Source: Streptomyces sp. (lineage in GTDB: Bacteria; Actinomycetota; Actinomycetes; Streptomycetales; Streptomycetaceae). From it: DNA of 34,855 nucleotides. The translations under genes and the position numbers were made by a program. This document shows, in pieces, positions 1-7,168 of the stretch (position 1 is the first letter of the stretch; every line of letters starts with the position of its first letter). Under the pieces are notes generated by a model, which worked only from the letters and a program-made list of their open reading frames with translations, made no database searches and had not been told where the DNA came from. The DNA lies in the NCBI RefSeq assembly GCF_031181705.1, contig NZ_JAPSKN010000047.1:1-34855 (forward strand). Reading direction: 5' to 3'.

Positions 1-13
1 GCGTGCCCGCGGG

Positions 14-1171
14 CTACGGCAGGTTCCTGGCCATCACGATCCGCTGGACCTGGTTCGTGCCTTCATAAATCTGCGTGATCTTGGCGTCGCGCATCATGCG
101 CTCCACCGGGTAGTCGCGGGTGTAGCCGTAGCCGCCGAGGAGCTGGACGGCGTCCGTGGTGACCTCCATCGCCACGTCCGAGGCGAAGCACTTGGCGGCG
201 GCGCCCTGGTAGGTGAGGTCGGCGTCGACGCGCTGGGAGGCGGCGGCGGCCTGGTAGGTCAGGGCGCGGGCGGCCGAGATCTTCATGGCCATGTCGGCGA
301 GCATGAACTGGATGCCCTGGAAGTCGGCGATCGGCTTGCCGAACTGCTTGCGCTCCTTGACGTAGCCCTTGGCGTAGTCGAGGGCGCCCTGGGCGATGCC
401 GAGGGCCTGGGCGGCGATGGTGATGCGGGTGTGGTCGAGGGTCTTCATCGCCGTGGCGAAGCCGGTGCCCTCCTCGCCGATCATGCGGTCGGCGGGGATG
501 CGGACGTTGTCGAGGTAGACCTCGCGGGTCGGGGAGCCCTTGATGCCGAGCTTCTTCTCCGGGGCGCCGAAGGAGACGCCCTCGTCGGACTTCTCGACGA
601 CGAAGGCGGAGATGCCCTTGGAGCGCTTCTCCGGGTCGGTGACGGCCATCACCGTGTAGTACTCCGACTCGCCGGCGTTGGTGATCCAGCGCTTCACGCC
701 GTTGAGGATCCAGTGGTCGCCGTCGCGGACGGCCCTGGTCTTCATGCCGGCGGCGTCGGAGCCGGCGTCCGGCTCGGAGAGGCAGTAGGAGAACATGCCC
801 TCGCCCTTGGCCAGCGGGGTCATGTACTTCTTCTTCAGCTCCTCGGAGCCGGAGAGGATCACGGGCAGCGAGCCGAGCTTGTTCACGGCCGGGATGAGGG
901 AGGACGAGGCGCACACGCGGGCCACCTCCTCGATCACGATGACGGTCGCCAGGGCGTCGGCGCCCGAGCCGCCGTACTCCTCGGGCACGTGCACCGCGTG
1001 CAGGTCGTTGGCGACCAGCGCCTGCAGGGCCTCGCGCGGGAAACGGGCCTCCTCGTCCACCGCGGCGGCGTACGGCGCGATCTTCGCCTCGGCCAGCGAG
1101 CGGACGGCGTCACGGAGCATGTCGTGCTCCTCGGACGGGCGGTACAGGTCGAAGTCAGCCGATCCGGCCAA
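14..1171 (-). CDS. Acyl-CoA dehydrogenase
   Basis: This is a 385-residue flavoprotein of the acyl-CoA dehydrogenase family, full length for the short/medium-chain type. These enzymes oxidise an acyl-CoA to the 2-enoyl-CoA and pass electrons to ETF. The family signature CLSEPDAGSD lies near residue 130. The C-terminal motif QIYEGTNQ carries the expected catalytic Glu. The substrate cannot be read from sequence; short-chain or branched acyl-CoA (butyryl- or isovaleryl-like) is likely. The start is taken as TTG because an in-frame stop (TGA) lies just upstream; the next in-frame ATG is 17 codons in and would trim the N-terminal helix. The gene stands alone, divergent from the UDP-glucose dehydrogenase-like gene. 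A TAAC-N4-GTTA dyad lies in its upstream region. Confidence 0.93.
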   Translation of the reverse strand: MAGSADFDLYRPSEEHDMLRDAVRSLAEAKIAPYAAAVDEEARFPREALQALVANDLHAVHVPEEYGGSGADALATVIVIEEVARVCASSSLIPAVNKLGSLPVILSGSEELKKKYMTPLAKGEGMFSYCLSEPDAGSDAAGMKTRAVRDGDHWILNGVKRWITNAGESEYYTVMAVTDPEKRSKGISAFVVEKSDEGVSFGAPEKKLGIKGSPTREVYLDNVRIPADRMIGEEGTGFATAMKTLDHTRITIAAQALGIAQGALDYAKGYVKERKQFGKPIADFQGIQFMLADMAMKISAARALTYQAAAASQRVDADLTYQGAAAKCFASDVAMEVTTDAVQLLGGYGYTRDYPVERMMRDAKITQIYEGTNQVQRIVMARNLP

Positions 1172-1206
1172 GGTCTCTCACGCTCCAAAACGCTGCGATG
1201 GTGGCG

Positions 1207-1220
1207 CTAACTACCGTTAA
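1207..1220. promoter_or_regulatory. Inverted repeat upstream of acyl-CoA dehydrogenase
   Basis: CTAAC-TACC-GTTAA, an imperfect dyad with perfect TAAC/GTTA arms, sits in an AT-rich patch 36 bases before the dehydrogenase start codon. Its position and AT-richness fit an operator of a TetR-type acyl-CoA repressor, but no regulator gene is adjacent. This is inference. Confidence 0.35.
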
Positions 1221-1360
1221 GTAATCAAAAGTTTATGGGGTCGCCCTCGGGAGGGATACGTGAGCTAGGCGACAGCTGGGAAGTTGCCCGGTGAAGCGCG
1301 CCCCCATGCCCCGGCTATGCTCGGGCGCGCACCACATGCCGTAGACCCACTGGAGCACCC

Positions 1361-2704
1361 ATGGCCCTGAAGATCACCGTGATCGGCACCGGTTATCTCG
1401 GCGCGACACACGCCGCGGCCATGGCCGAACTGGGCTTCGAGGTGCTCGCTCTCGACGTCGTCCCCGAGAAGATCGAGAAGCTGGAGCGGGGCGAGGCCCC
1501 GATGTACGAGCCGGGTCTGGACGAGCTGCTGCGCCGGCACGTGCCGGGGTTCGAGGGCTCCAGCGGCCGGCTGCGCTTCACCCAGGACTGGGCCGAGATC
1601 GGCGCGTTCGGCGATGTGCACTTCGTCTGTGTGAACACCCCGCAGCGGCACGGTGAGTACGCCTGTGACATGTCGTACGTCGACTCCGCGTTCGCCTCGC
1701 TCGCGCCGCATCTGCACGGGCCCGCGCTGGTGGTCGGCAAGTCGACGGTGCCGGTGGGCTCCGCGGACCGTCTCGCGGCGTACCTGGCCGCGCACGCGCC
1801 CGCCGGGGAGGACGCCGAGCTGGCCTGGAACCCGGAGTTCCTGCGTGAGGGCTTCGCCGTCGACGACACGCTGCACCCGGACCGGATCGTGGTGGGCGTG
1901 CGCAGCGAGCGGGCCGAGAAGCTGCTGCGCGAGGTGTACGCGACGCCGATCGCGGAGGGCTCGCCCTTCGTGGTGACGGACTTCCCGACCTCCGAGCTGG
2001 TGAAGACGTCCGCCAACTCCTTCCTCGCGACGAAGATCTCCTTCATCAACGCCATGGCGGAGGTCTGCGAGGCCGCCGGCGGCGACGTGGCGAAGCTGGC
2101 GGAGGCGATCGGCTACGACGACCGGATCGGCAAGAAGTTCCTGCGGGCCGGGATCGGCTTCGGCGGCGGCTGTCTGCCCAAGGACATCCGGGCCTTCATG
2201 GCGCGCGCCGGTGAGCTGGGCGCGGACCAGGCGCTGACGTTCCTGCGGGAGATCGACTCGATCAACATGCGCCAGCGCGGGCAGATGGTGGAGCTGGCCC
2301 GGCAGGCGCTGGGCGGCGGGCCGTTCCTCGGCAAGCGGGTGGCGGTGCTGGGCGCGACCTTCAAGCCCGACTCGGACGACGTGCGCGACTCGCCCGCGCT
2401 GAACGTGGCCGGGCAGATCCACCTCCAGGGCGGCCAGGTCACGGTGTACGACCCGAAGGGCATGGACAACGCCCGCCGGGTCTTCCCCACCCTCGGCTAC
2501 GCGGACTCGGCGCTGGAGGCCGTGCGGGGCGCCGACATCGTGCTGCACCTGACGGAGTGGCGGGAGTTCCGCGAGCTGGACGAGGAGGCCCTCGGCGAGG
2601 TCGCGGCGGCCCGGGTCATCCTGGACGGCCGCAACGCCCTGGACCCGGAGCGCTGGCGCAAGGCCGGCTGGACGTACCGGGCGATGGGGCGCCCCAGGGC
2701 GTAA
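1361..2704 (+). CDS. UDP-glucose/GDP-mannose dehydrogenase family protein (UDP-glucose 6-dehydrogenase)
   Basis: This 447-residue NAD-dependent sugar-nucleotide dehydrogenase most likely oxidises UDP-glucose to UDP-glucuronate for polysaccharide or glycoconjugate synthesis. An N-terminal Rossmann motif (VIGTGYLG, residues 7-14) binds NAD. The middle domain carries the catalytic cysteine in FGGGCLPKD (Cys271). The C-terminal UDP-binding domain has the family motif GATFKPDSDDVRDSPA near residue 331. The length is normal. ATG is preceded by GGAG at 1352-1355, five bases away. A TATGCT -10-like element lies at 1316-1321. The gene is monocistronic and ends in a strong hairpin. GDP-mannose dehydrogenase is the alternative; the family does not settle the sugar. 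Confidence 0.9.
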   Translation: MALKITVIGTGYLGATHAAAMAELGFEVLALDVVPEKIEKLERGEAPMYEPGLDELLRRHVPGFEGSSGRLRFTQDWAEIGAFGDVHFVCVNTPQRHGEYACDMSYVDSAFASLAPHLHGPALVVGKSTVPVGSADRLAAYLAAHAPAGEDAELAWNPEFLREGFAVDDTLHPDRIVVGVRSERAEKLLREVYATPIAEGSPFVVTDFPTSELVKTSANSFLATKISFINAMAEVCEAAGGDVAKLAEAIGYDDRIGKKFLRAGIGFGGGCLPKDIRAFMARAGELGADQALTFLREIDSINMRQRGQMVELARQALGGGPFLGKRVAVLGATFKPDSDDVRDSPALNVAGQIHLQGGQVTVYDPKGMDNARRVFPTLGYADSALEAVRGADIVLHLTEWREFRELDEEALGEVAAARVILDGRNALDPERWRKAGWTYRAMGRPRA

Positions 2705-2728
2705 GCGCTCAGGAACACGAGAACAGGC

Positions 2729-2775
2729 GACGCCGGTTCGGCCGAGGCTCAGTCGGCCGAACCGGCGTCTTGTTG
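2729..2775 (+). terminator. Rho-independent terminator of the UDP-glucose dehydrogenase gene
   Basis: Perfect 17-bp arms (2729-2745 and 2753-2769) enclose a 7-base loop and are followed by TTGTT. It begins 25 bases after the stop codon. Confidence 0.9.
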
Positions 2776-2918
2776 CATTCTGCCCCACCGGGCCCGGACA
2801 CGGGGCGCCTCGGTCCCCCTCGGCCCGGGCGCCCGCCCCACGCCGTCCGGCTCGGCCCGGCAGGACGTGTCCCGGGCGCGGCTGCGCCTGGAGCGGCTCA
2901 GCCCGGTAGCGGCGTGGC

Positions 2919-3425
2919 TCAGGCCCCCTTGGAGCGGTAGCGGCGCATCTTGGCCCGGGCTCCGCACACCTGCATGGAGCACCAGCGGCCGCGGCCGGCC
3001 GGGCTGCGGTCGTAGTAGGCCCAGTGGCAGTCGGGGGCCTCGCAGGCCTTCAGGCGGGTCCAGGTGCCGGCGACGAGGGCCTCGGCGACGGCGGCCGCGA
3101 CACGGGCGCGCAGGGAGGTGCCGTCGGCGGGGGCGAGGGCGGCCGAGCCGTCGGCCGGGTCGACCGTGACGACGAGGGGGGCGGCGGCCAGCAGCTCGCC
3201 GAGCGGGGGCACCTCCCGGTGCGGCGGGTGGCCGGCGTGGGCCAGGAGCACGGCCCGCAGCGACTCGCGCAGGGCGCGGGCGCCTTCGGCCTCGCCCTCG
3301 GTGACCCCGACGCGCGCCCGGCCTTCCGGCGTGTCCAGCGCATCCGCGCCCGACTCGATGTCCAGCGTGTTCACGAGGGCCTCGACCAGGGCCAGGCCGC
3401 CGGGTGCGGGCGATCTCTCCGTCAT
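2919..3425 (-). CDS. CGNR zinc-finger / ABATE-domain protein, probable transcriptional regulator
   Basis: This 168-residue protein has an N-terminal ABATE-like helical domain (about residues 8-120; a putative stress-related ligand-binding domain) and a C-terminal CGNR-type zinc finger. The four cysteines are Cys128, Cys133, Cys149 and Cys154. The name motif reads CGAR rather than CGNR, followed by the basic stretch AKMRRYR, which probably contacts DNA. The start is an ATG at the divergent intergenic region shared with two VOC-protein genes. That 117-base region holds several RTTACC repeats, so regulation of itself and the VOC pair is plausible but unproven. Confidence 0.85.
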   Translation of the reverse strand: MTERSPAPGGLALVEALVNTLDIESGADALDTPEGRARVGVTEGEAEGARALRESLRAVLLAHAGHPPHREVPPLGELLAAAPLVVTVDPADGSAALAPADGTSLRARVAAAVAEALVAGTWTRLKACEAPDCHWAYYDRSPAGRGRWCSMQVCGARAKMRRYRSKGA

Positions 3426-3457
3426 GGCTGGACCGTACCTCTCGGGTTTTCCCTTGC

Positions 3458-3521
3458 GAGGTTACCTCCAATAGGGGAGCATGCAGTAACGGTTACCGAT
3501 TACCCACTCCATAGGGGTAAC
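3458..3521. promoter_or_regulatory. Cluster of RTTACC repeats between the CGNR gene and the VOC genes
   Basis: GGTTACC occurs at 3460-3466, inside the odd palindrome GAGGTTACCTC (3458-3468), and again at 3491-3497, inside GTAACGGTTAC (3486-3496). ATTACCC is at 3499-3505 and the opposite-strand copy GGGGTAAC at 3514-3521. ATAGGGG also recurs at 3471 and 3511, exactly 40 bases apart. This density in a divergent promoter suggests binding sites for one regulator, perhaps the CGNR protein. The link is inferred from position. Confidence 0.5.
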
Positions 3522-3542
3522 AGCGACTTCGAGGAGGAAGTC

Positions 3543-3914
3543 ATGGCTCTCGCCAAACTGGGTGTCGTCGTCCTGGACTGTCCCGACCCGCGCGCCCTGG
3601 CGGGCTTCTACGCGGAGGTGCTCGGCGGCACGCCGGCGGTGCAGACGGACGGCCAGGACGAGTGGGTGGACCTGGAGGTGCCGGGCGGACCGGCGCTGGC
3701 GTTCCAGGCGGCCCCCGACCACGTGCCGCCGCGGTGGCCCTCGCCGGAGCACTCGCAGCAGTTCCACCTCGACCTGGTCGTGGAGGACCTGGACACGGCC
3801 GAGAAGGGCGTGCTGGCGCTCGGCGCGAAGCCGCTGGACGCCGAGGACCGGGAGCGCACCTTCCGGGTTTACGCCGACCCGGCCGGGCACCCGTTCTGCC
3901 TGTGCGCCGCTTGA
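3543..3914 (+). CDS. VOC-family (glyoxalase-like) protein, first of a tandem pair
   Basis: This 123-residue single-domain VOC protein (glyoxalase/bleomycin-resistance fold) begins LGVVVLDCPDPRALAGFYAEVLGG and ends GHPFCLCAA, typical of the Streptomyces glyoxalase-like group. The ATG is fixed by GAGGAGG about 6 bases upstream; longer upstream reading frames are non-coding overlap with the CGNR gene. The substrate is unknown. Members of this group are often annotated as glyoxalase but few have been tested. It is followed after 14 bases by a close paralogue, so the two are co-transcribed and arose by tandem duplication. Confidence 0.88.
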   Translation: MALAKLGVVVLDCPDPRALAGFYAEVLGGTPAVQTDGQDEWVDLEVPGGPALAFQAAPDHVPPRWPSPEHSQQFHLDLVVEDLDTAEKGVLALGAKPLDAEDRERTFRVYADPAGHPFCLCAA

Positions 3915-3928
3915 GACCGGGAGGCTCC

Positions 3929-4321
3929 ATGTCCGCTGTGGCACGTTTCCGTTCCGTGGTCCTCGACTGCCCCGACCCGCGCGCGCTGGCGCGCTTCTAC
4001 GCACAGGTGGGCGGCGGTACGCCGGAGGGCGACGACCCCGACTGGGTGGTGCTGCGGGTCCCGGACGGCCCCCGGCTCGCCTTCCAGCGCTCCCCCGGCT
4101 ACACACCGCCGGAGTGGCCGCGGGCCGACCGCAACGCCCAGCAGTTCCACCTGGACTTCGACGCCGGGTCGACCTGGGAGGAGATGGACGCGGCCGAGGA
4201 GCGGGTGCTGGCACTGGGCGCGCGGGTGCTGGACCGGGAGGACGACGAGAAGAAGGACTTCCGGGTGTACGCCGATCCGGTGGGGCATCCGTTCTGCCTG
4301 TGCCGGATCGAGCACGAGTGA
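3929..4321 (+). CDS. VOC-family (glyoxalase-like) protein, second of a tandem pair
   Basis: This 130-residue paralogue of the upstream gene shares the blocks VVLDCPDPRALARFYA, QQFHLDF and the C-terminal FRVYADPVGHPFCLC. It has a slightly longer tail (RIEHE). GGGAGG lies a few bases before the ATG. The probable operon ends in a hairpin shared with the convergent M19-like gene. Function is unknown beyond the fold. Such tandem VOC chains can act as separate dimers or as a pseudo-two-domain enzyme; the sequence cannot decide. Confidence 0.88.
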   Translation: MSAVARFRSVVLDCPDPRALARFYAQVGGGTPEGDDPDWVVLRVPDGPRLAFQRSPGYTPPEWPRADRNAQQFHLDFDAGSTWEEMDAAEERVLALGARVLDREDDEKKDFRVYADPVGHPFCLCRIEHE

Positions 4322-4346
4322 CGCCGCGCCGGCAGGACATACCCCG

Positions 4347-4372
4347 CGGGCCCGTCCGCGAGGACGGGCCCG
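4347..4372. terminator. Bidirectional terminator hairpin between VOC and M19-like genes
   Basis: Perfect 11-bp arms CGGGCCCGTCC / GGACGGGCCCG (4347-4357, 4362-4372) enclose a GCGA loop. The hairpin directly abuts the stop codon of the convergent gene at 4373. There is no T-run on either side, as is common in Streptomyces. Confidence 0.75.
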
Positions 4373-5506
4373 TCAGCCGTCCAGGTCGGAGATGGTCGCC
4401 GTGGACGGGGCGCGGCGCTGCTGGGCGGCCCTGGCGGTGAAGTCGGCGCCGCGCAGCACGCGCTGGACGTTGCCCCAGGTCAGCAGGGCCACATCGGCCT
4501 CCTCCCAGCCGCGGCGCAGCAGTTCGCCGATCAGCCGCGGGTAGCAGGAGGTGTCACCGAGCTCCTGGGGATGGGCGGAGCCGGTGTCGTAGGTGCCGGA
4601 CAGGCCGACGCTGTGGGCTCCGGCCACGGCCCGGATGTGGTCGAGGTGGTCGGCCACGTCGCGGACGGTCGGCCCGGTCTGCTCGGCGGTCAGCGGCACC
4701 AGGCACAGCCCCTTGGCCGCGCCCAGCTCCGCGAGCAGGTCGTCGGGGAGGTTCGCCGGGTGGGGGCGGACGGCCCGGGCGGCGGAGCGGCTGCACAGCA
4801 CGGGCGCCCGGGAGAGGCTGAGGGCGCGGCGCAGGGTCTGCGGCGAGGCACCGGAGAGGTCCGCGATCACGCCCAGCCGGTTCATCTCGCGCACGACCTC
4901 CTCGCCGAACCGGGTCAGCCCGGCCTCGCTCGCCCAGGACACCCCGGTCAGGGTCAGCACGCGCAGGCCGAGCAGGTGCAGCTGGCGCAGGGTGCCCAGG
5001 GAGTCGCCGAGGGCGGAGGCTCCGGCGGGGCCGAAGAGCACGGCGACCCGGCCGCAGCTGCGGGCGTCCACGACCTCCCCGGCCGTGGTGGCGGGACGCA
5101 GGCCCTCGTCGCAGGTGCGCGCGACGGTCTTGGCCAGGTCCAGCTGCTCCAGGGTGGCGCCGACGGCCCGGTCCCCGTCCAGCCCCTCGGGCAGGTGCAA
5201 CGACCAGAACAGGACGCCGACATGACCGTCGCGCAGCCGGGGCACGTCCGTGTCGACGGTGCTCTCGCCGAGCTCCAGGTCGTAGTACGACAGGCGCTTG
5301 AGGGCCCAGGGCAGTCCGTTGTAGCCGTCGGCGACGGGGTGCGCGGCGAGGACGGCGTGGGCGCGGGTCAGCGGCGCGTCGTCGGGGTCGGAGACGGGCT
5401 CGTACGACTCCGCCGTGACGACTGCCTCCTCGGGGTACGGGTCGGCCAGGTCGTCGAGGTCGCCGGCCGCGACGGTGGGGCGCAGGTCGTCCTGGAGATC
5501 TGCCAT
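4373..5506 (-). CDS. M19 (renal dipeptidase) family pseudoenzyme, all metal ligands lost
   Basis: This 377-residue protein clearly aligns with the M19 dipeptidase encoded at 7108-8304 (shared [26 protein letters not shown]-like blocks). Every residue expected to hold the two zinc ions or act in catalysis is changed. HxD of DGHNDLPW is Y62/G64 (DGYNGLPW). The bridging Glu is Ala161. The next His is Ser164. LTH is LTG (Gly188). DLSH is DLSG (Gly219). FSH is CSR (Arg240). GGDYDG is SGTYDT (Thr305). It also lacks about 50 residues of a loop after residue 276 and has about 38 extra acidic N-terminal residues. The frame is intact, with a good ribosome site (GGGAG), so it is a maintained protein rather than a decayed gene. 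It cannot be an ordinary dipeptidase; a binding or regulatory role is inferred. Confidence 0.88.
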   Translation of the reverse strand: MADLQDDLRPTVAAGDLDDLADPYPEEAVVTAESYEPVSDPDDAPLTRAHAVLAAHPVADGYNGLPWALKRLSYYDLELGESTVDTDVPRLRDGHVGVLFWSLHLPEGLDGDRAVGATLEQLDLAKTVARTCDEGLRPATTAGEVVDARSCGRVAVLFGPAGASALGDSLGTLRQLHLLGLRVLTLTGVSWASEAGLTRFGEEVVREMNRLGVIADLSGASPQTLRRALSLSRAPVLCSRSAARAVRPHPANLPDDLLAELGAAKGLCLVPLTAEQTGPTVRDVADHLDHIRAVAGAHSVGLSGTYDTGSAHPQELGDTSCYPRLIGELLRRGWEEADVALLTWGNVQRVLRGADFTARAAQQRRAPSTATISDLDG

Positions 5507-5613
5507 GGCGGCTCCCGTACGGTCGTTCGTGAGGTACGGTCACCGTCGCACGGCCCGGGGGGCGGTTCCTGGTGGGAGCGGCGTTCGGGGTACGACCCGG
5601 TGAGGCCGCGCGC

Positions 5614-5973
5614 TCAGGGCAGCCGGGCCGCCTCGATCACCTCGTCCAGGGTGTCGCGGGAGCGGACCAGATCGCCGATCATCCGGTCGATGCGCTCCCG
5701 TTCGGCGGTGAGGTCGGCGACGAGCTTCGGCGTGGCGACCGCCGAGGGCCCGCCGTCGCTGTCCCGCATGCAGGGCAGCAGCTCGGCGATCTTGGCGCTG
5801 CACAGTCCCGCCGCGTACAGCTCCTGGATCCGGATGACCCGGTCCACGGCCTTCTCCGGGTACTCCCGGTGCCCGCCCGGGGTCCGCTCGGCGGTGAGCA
5901 GTCCCTGCTGCTCGTAGTAGCGCAGCGACCGCTCGCTCACGCCGGTGCGCCGGGCCAGTTCGCCGATCCGCAC
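5614..5973 (-). CDS. MerR-family transcriptional regulator
   Basis: This small MerR regulator (119 residues) starts directly with the winged-helix motif VRIGELARRTGVSERSLRYY. A coiled-coil dimerisation helix covers about residues 75-110. A cysteine pair (LCSAKIAELLPC) lies near residues 65-76. I chose the GTG at 5973 because GGGAGG precedes it by four bases. The ATG at 6000 is an alternative but falls inside the operator dyad. It is divergent from the Old Yellow Enzyme gene, whose promoter has the long spacer typical of MerR targets, so it most likely controls that gene in response to an electrophile or oxidant (inference). Confidence 0.88.
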   Translation of the reverse strand: MRIGELARRTGVSERSLRYYEQQGLLTAERTPGGHREYPEKAVDRVIRIQELYAAGLCSAKIAELLPCMRDSDGGPSAVATPKLVADLTAERERIDRMIGDLVRSRDTLDEVIEAARLP

Positions 5974-5987
5974 GTGGCCTCCCGGAC

Positions 5988-6019
5988 TTGATTCTGACAT
6001 CAGTGTCAGGTTCTAGCGT
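5988..6019 (+). promoter_or_regulatory. MerR-type promoter of the Old Yellow Enzyme gene
   Basis: -35 TTGATT (5988-5993) and -10 TAGCGT (6014-6019) are separated by 20 bases. The spacer carries the dyad CTGACA-TCAG-TGTCAG (5994-6009). A long spacer with a central dyad is the hallmark of MerR-activated promoters. The ATG at 6026 lies seven bases after the -10 with no good ribosome site, so the transcript is probably leaderless. Confidence 0.7.
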
Positions 6020-6025
6020 ACGGGC

Positions 6026-7168
6026 ATGACGCAGCAGACGACAGCGCTCTTCGCCCCGTTCCGGCTTCCCGCCCTCGATCTGCCCAACCGCCTGGTGATG
6101 GCCCCGCTGACCCGGAACCGGGCCACGGCCGACGGCACGCCGACCCCGCTCATGGCCACCTACTACGCCCAGCGCGCCTCGGCCGGGCTGATCATCGCCG
6201 AGGCCTCGGCGCCGAACGCGGCCGGGCAGACGTACCCGAACATCACCGCCGTCCACCGGCCGGAGCATGTGGCCGGCTGGCGGCGGGTCACCGACGCCGT
6301 GCGGGCGGCGGGCGGGCGGATGTTCCTGCAGCTGCAGCACGGCGGCCGGGTCGGCCACCCCGCGACCAGCGGGCTCACCCCGGTGGCGCCGTCCGCCGTC
6401 CCGCTGCCCGGGACGATCTTCACGCCGCACGGGCACCGGCCGGCCGTGGTGCCCCGGGAGATGACCGCCGAGGACATCCGCACCACGGTCGCGGACTTCG
6501 CCCGGGCCGCCCGCAACGCGCTGGACGCCGGTTTCGAGGGGGTGGAGGTGCACTCCGCCAACGGGCATCTGCTCCACCAGTTCCTCGCCCGCAACACCAA
6601 CCTCCGCACCGACGGCTACGGCGGCACGGTCGCCCGGCGCATCCGGTTCACGGCCGAGGTGACCGAGGCCGTGGCCGCCGGGATCGGGGCGGAGCGCGTG
6701 GGGCTGCGCGTCTCCCCCGGCAACACCGTCAACGGCATCGCGGAGGGCGAGACCGAGGAGCTGTACCCGGCGCTCGCCGAGCGGCTGGGCGGGCTGGGGC
6801 TCGCGTATCTGCACCTGGGGTACGCCGACCCGCGGACCCCGGTGTACCGGACGGTGCGCGCCGCATGGCCCGGGGTGATCGTCGCCAACCCGGTGCTGAG
6901 GGAGGTCCGCACGGACGGTGTGCTCCGGGCGTCGAAGGAGCTGCTGGCCGCCGGGGCCGACCTGATCGCGCTCGGCCGGCCCTTCCTCGCCAACCCGGAC
7001 CTGGTGGAGCGGCTGCGGCTCGGGGCGCCGCTGAACCCGATGCGCGACCGGTACTTCATGTACGTGGGCGGGGCGGCCGGCTACACCGACTACCCCGCCC
7101 TCGGCGCTCAGGAGACGGGCGCGTCCAGCGACTCGATCGTGGCGTGGGACGGCGGCCGGGTCTGCTGA
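6026..7168 (+). CDS. Alkene reductase, Old Yellow Enzyme family (FMN)
   Basis: This 380-residue TIM-barrel FMN enzyme of the OYE family reduces activated C=C bonds (enones, maleimides, nitro compounds) with NAD(P)H. Visible family blocks are APLTRNRA near residue 28, [11 protein letters not shown] near 104, the substrate-binding [28 protein letters not shown] near 173-200, and the C-terminal [13 protein letters not shown]. Most homologues end soon after YTDYP; this one runs about 25 residues further, and that tail is antisense to the end of the convergent dipeptidase gene (7108-7168). Divergent MerR control suggests an inducible detoxification role. Confidence 0.93.
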   Translation: MTQQTTALFAPFRLPALDLPNRLVMAPLTRNRATADGTPTPLMATYYAQRASAGLIIAEASAPNAAGQTYPNITAVHRPEHVAGWRRVTDAVRAAGGRMFLQLQHGGRVGHPATSGLTPVAPSAVPLPGTIFTPHGHRPAVVPREMTAEDIRTTVADFARAARNALDAGFEGVEVHSANGHLLHQFLARNTNLRTDGYGGTVARRIRFTAEVTEAVAAGIGAERVGLRVSPGNTVNGIAEGETEELYPALAERLGGLGLAYLHLGYADPRTPVYRTVRAAWPGVIVANPVLREVRTDGVLRASKELLAAGADLIALGRPFLANPDLVERLRLGAPLNPMRDRYFMYVGGAAGYTDYPALGAQETGASSDSIVAWDGGRVC

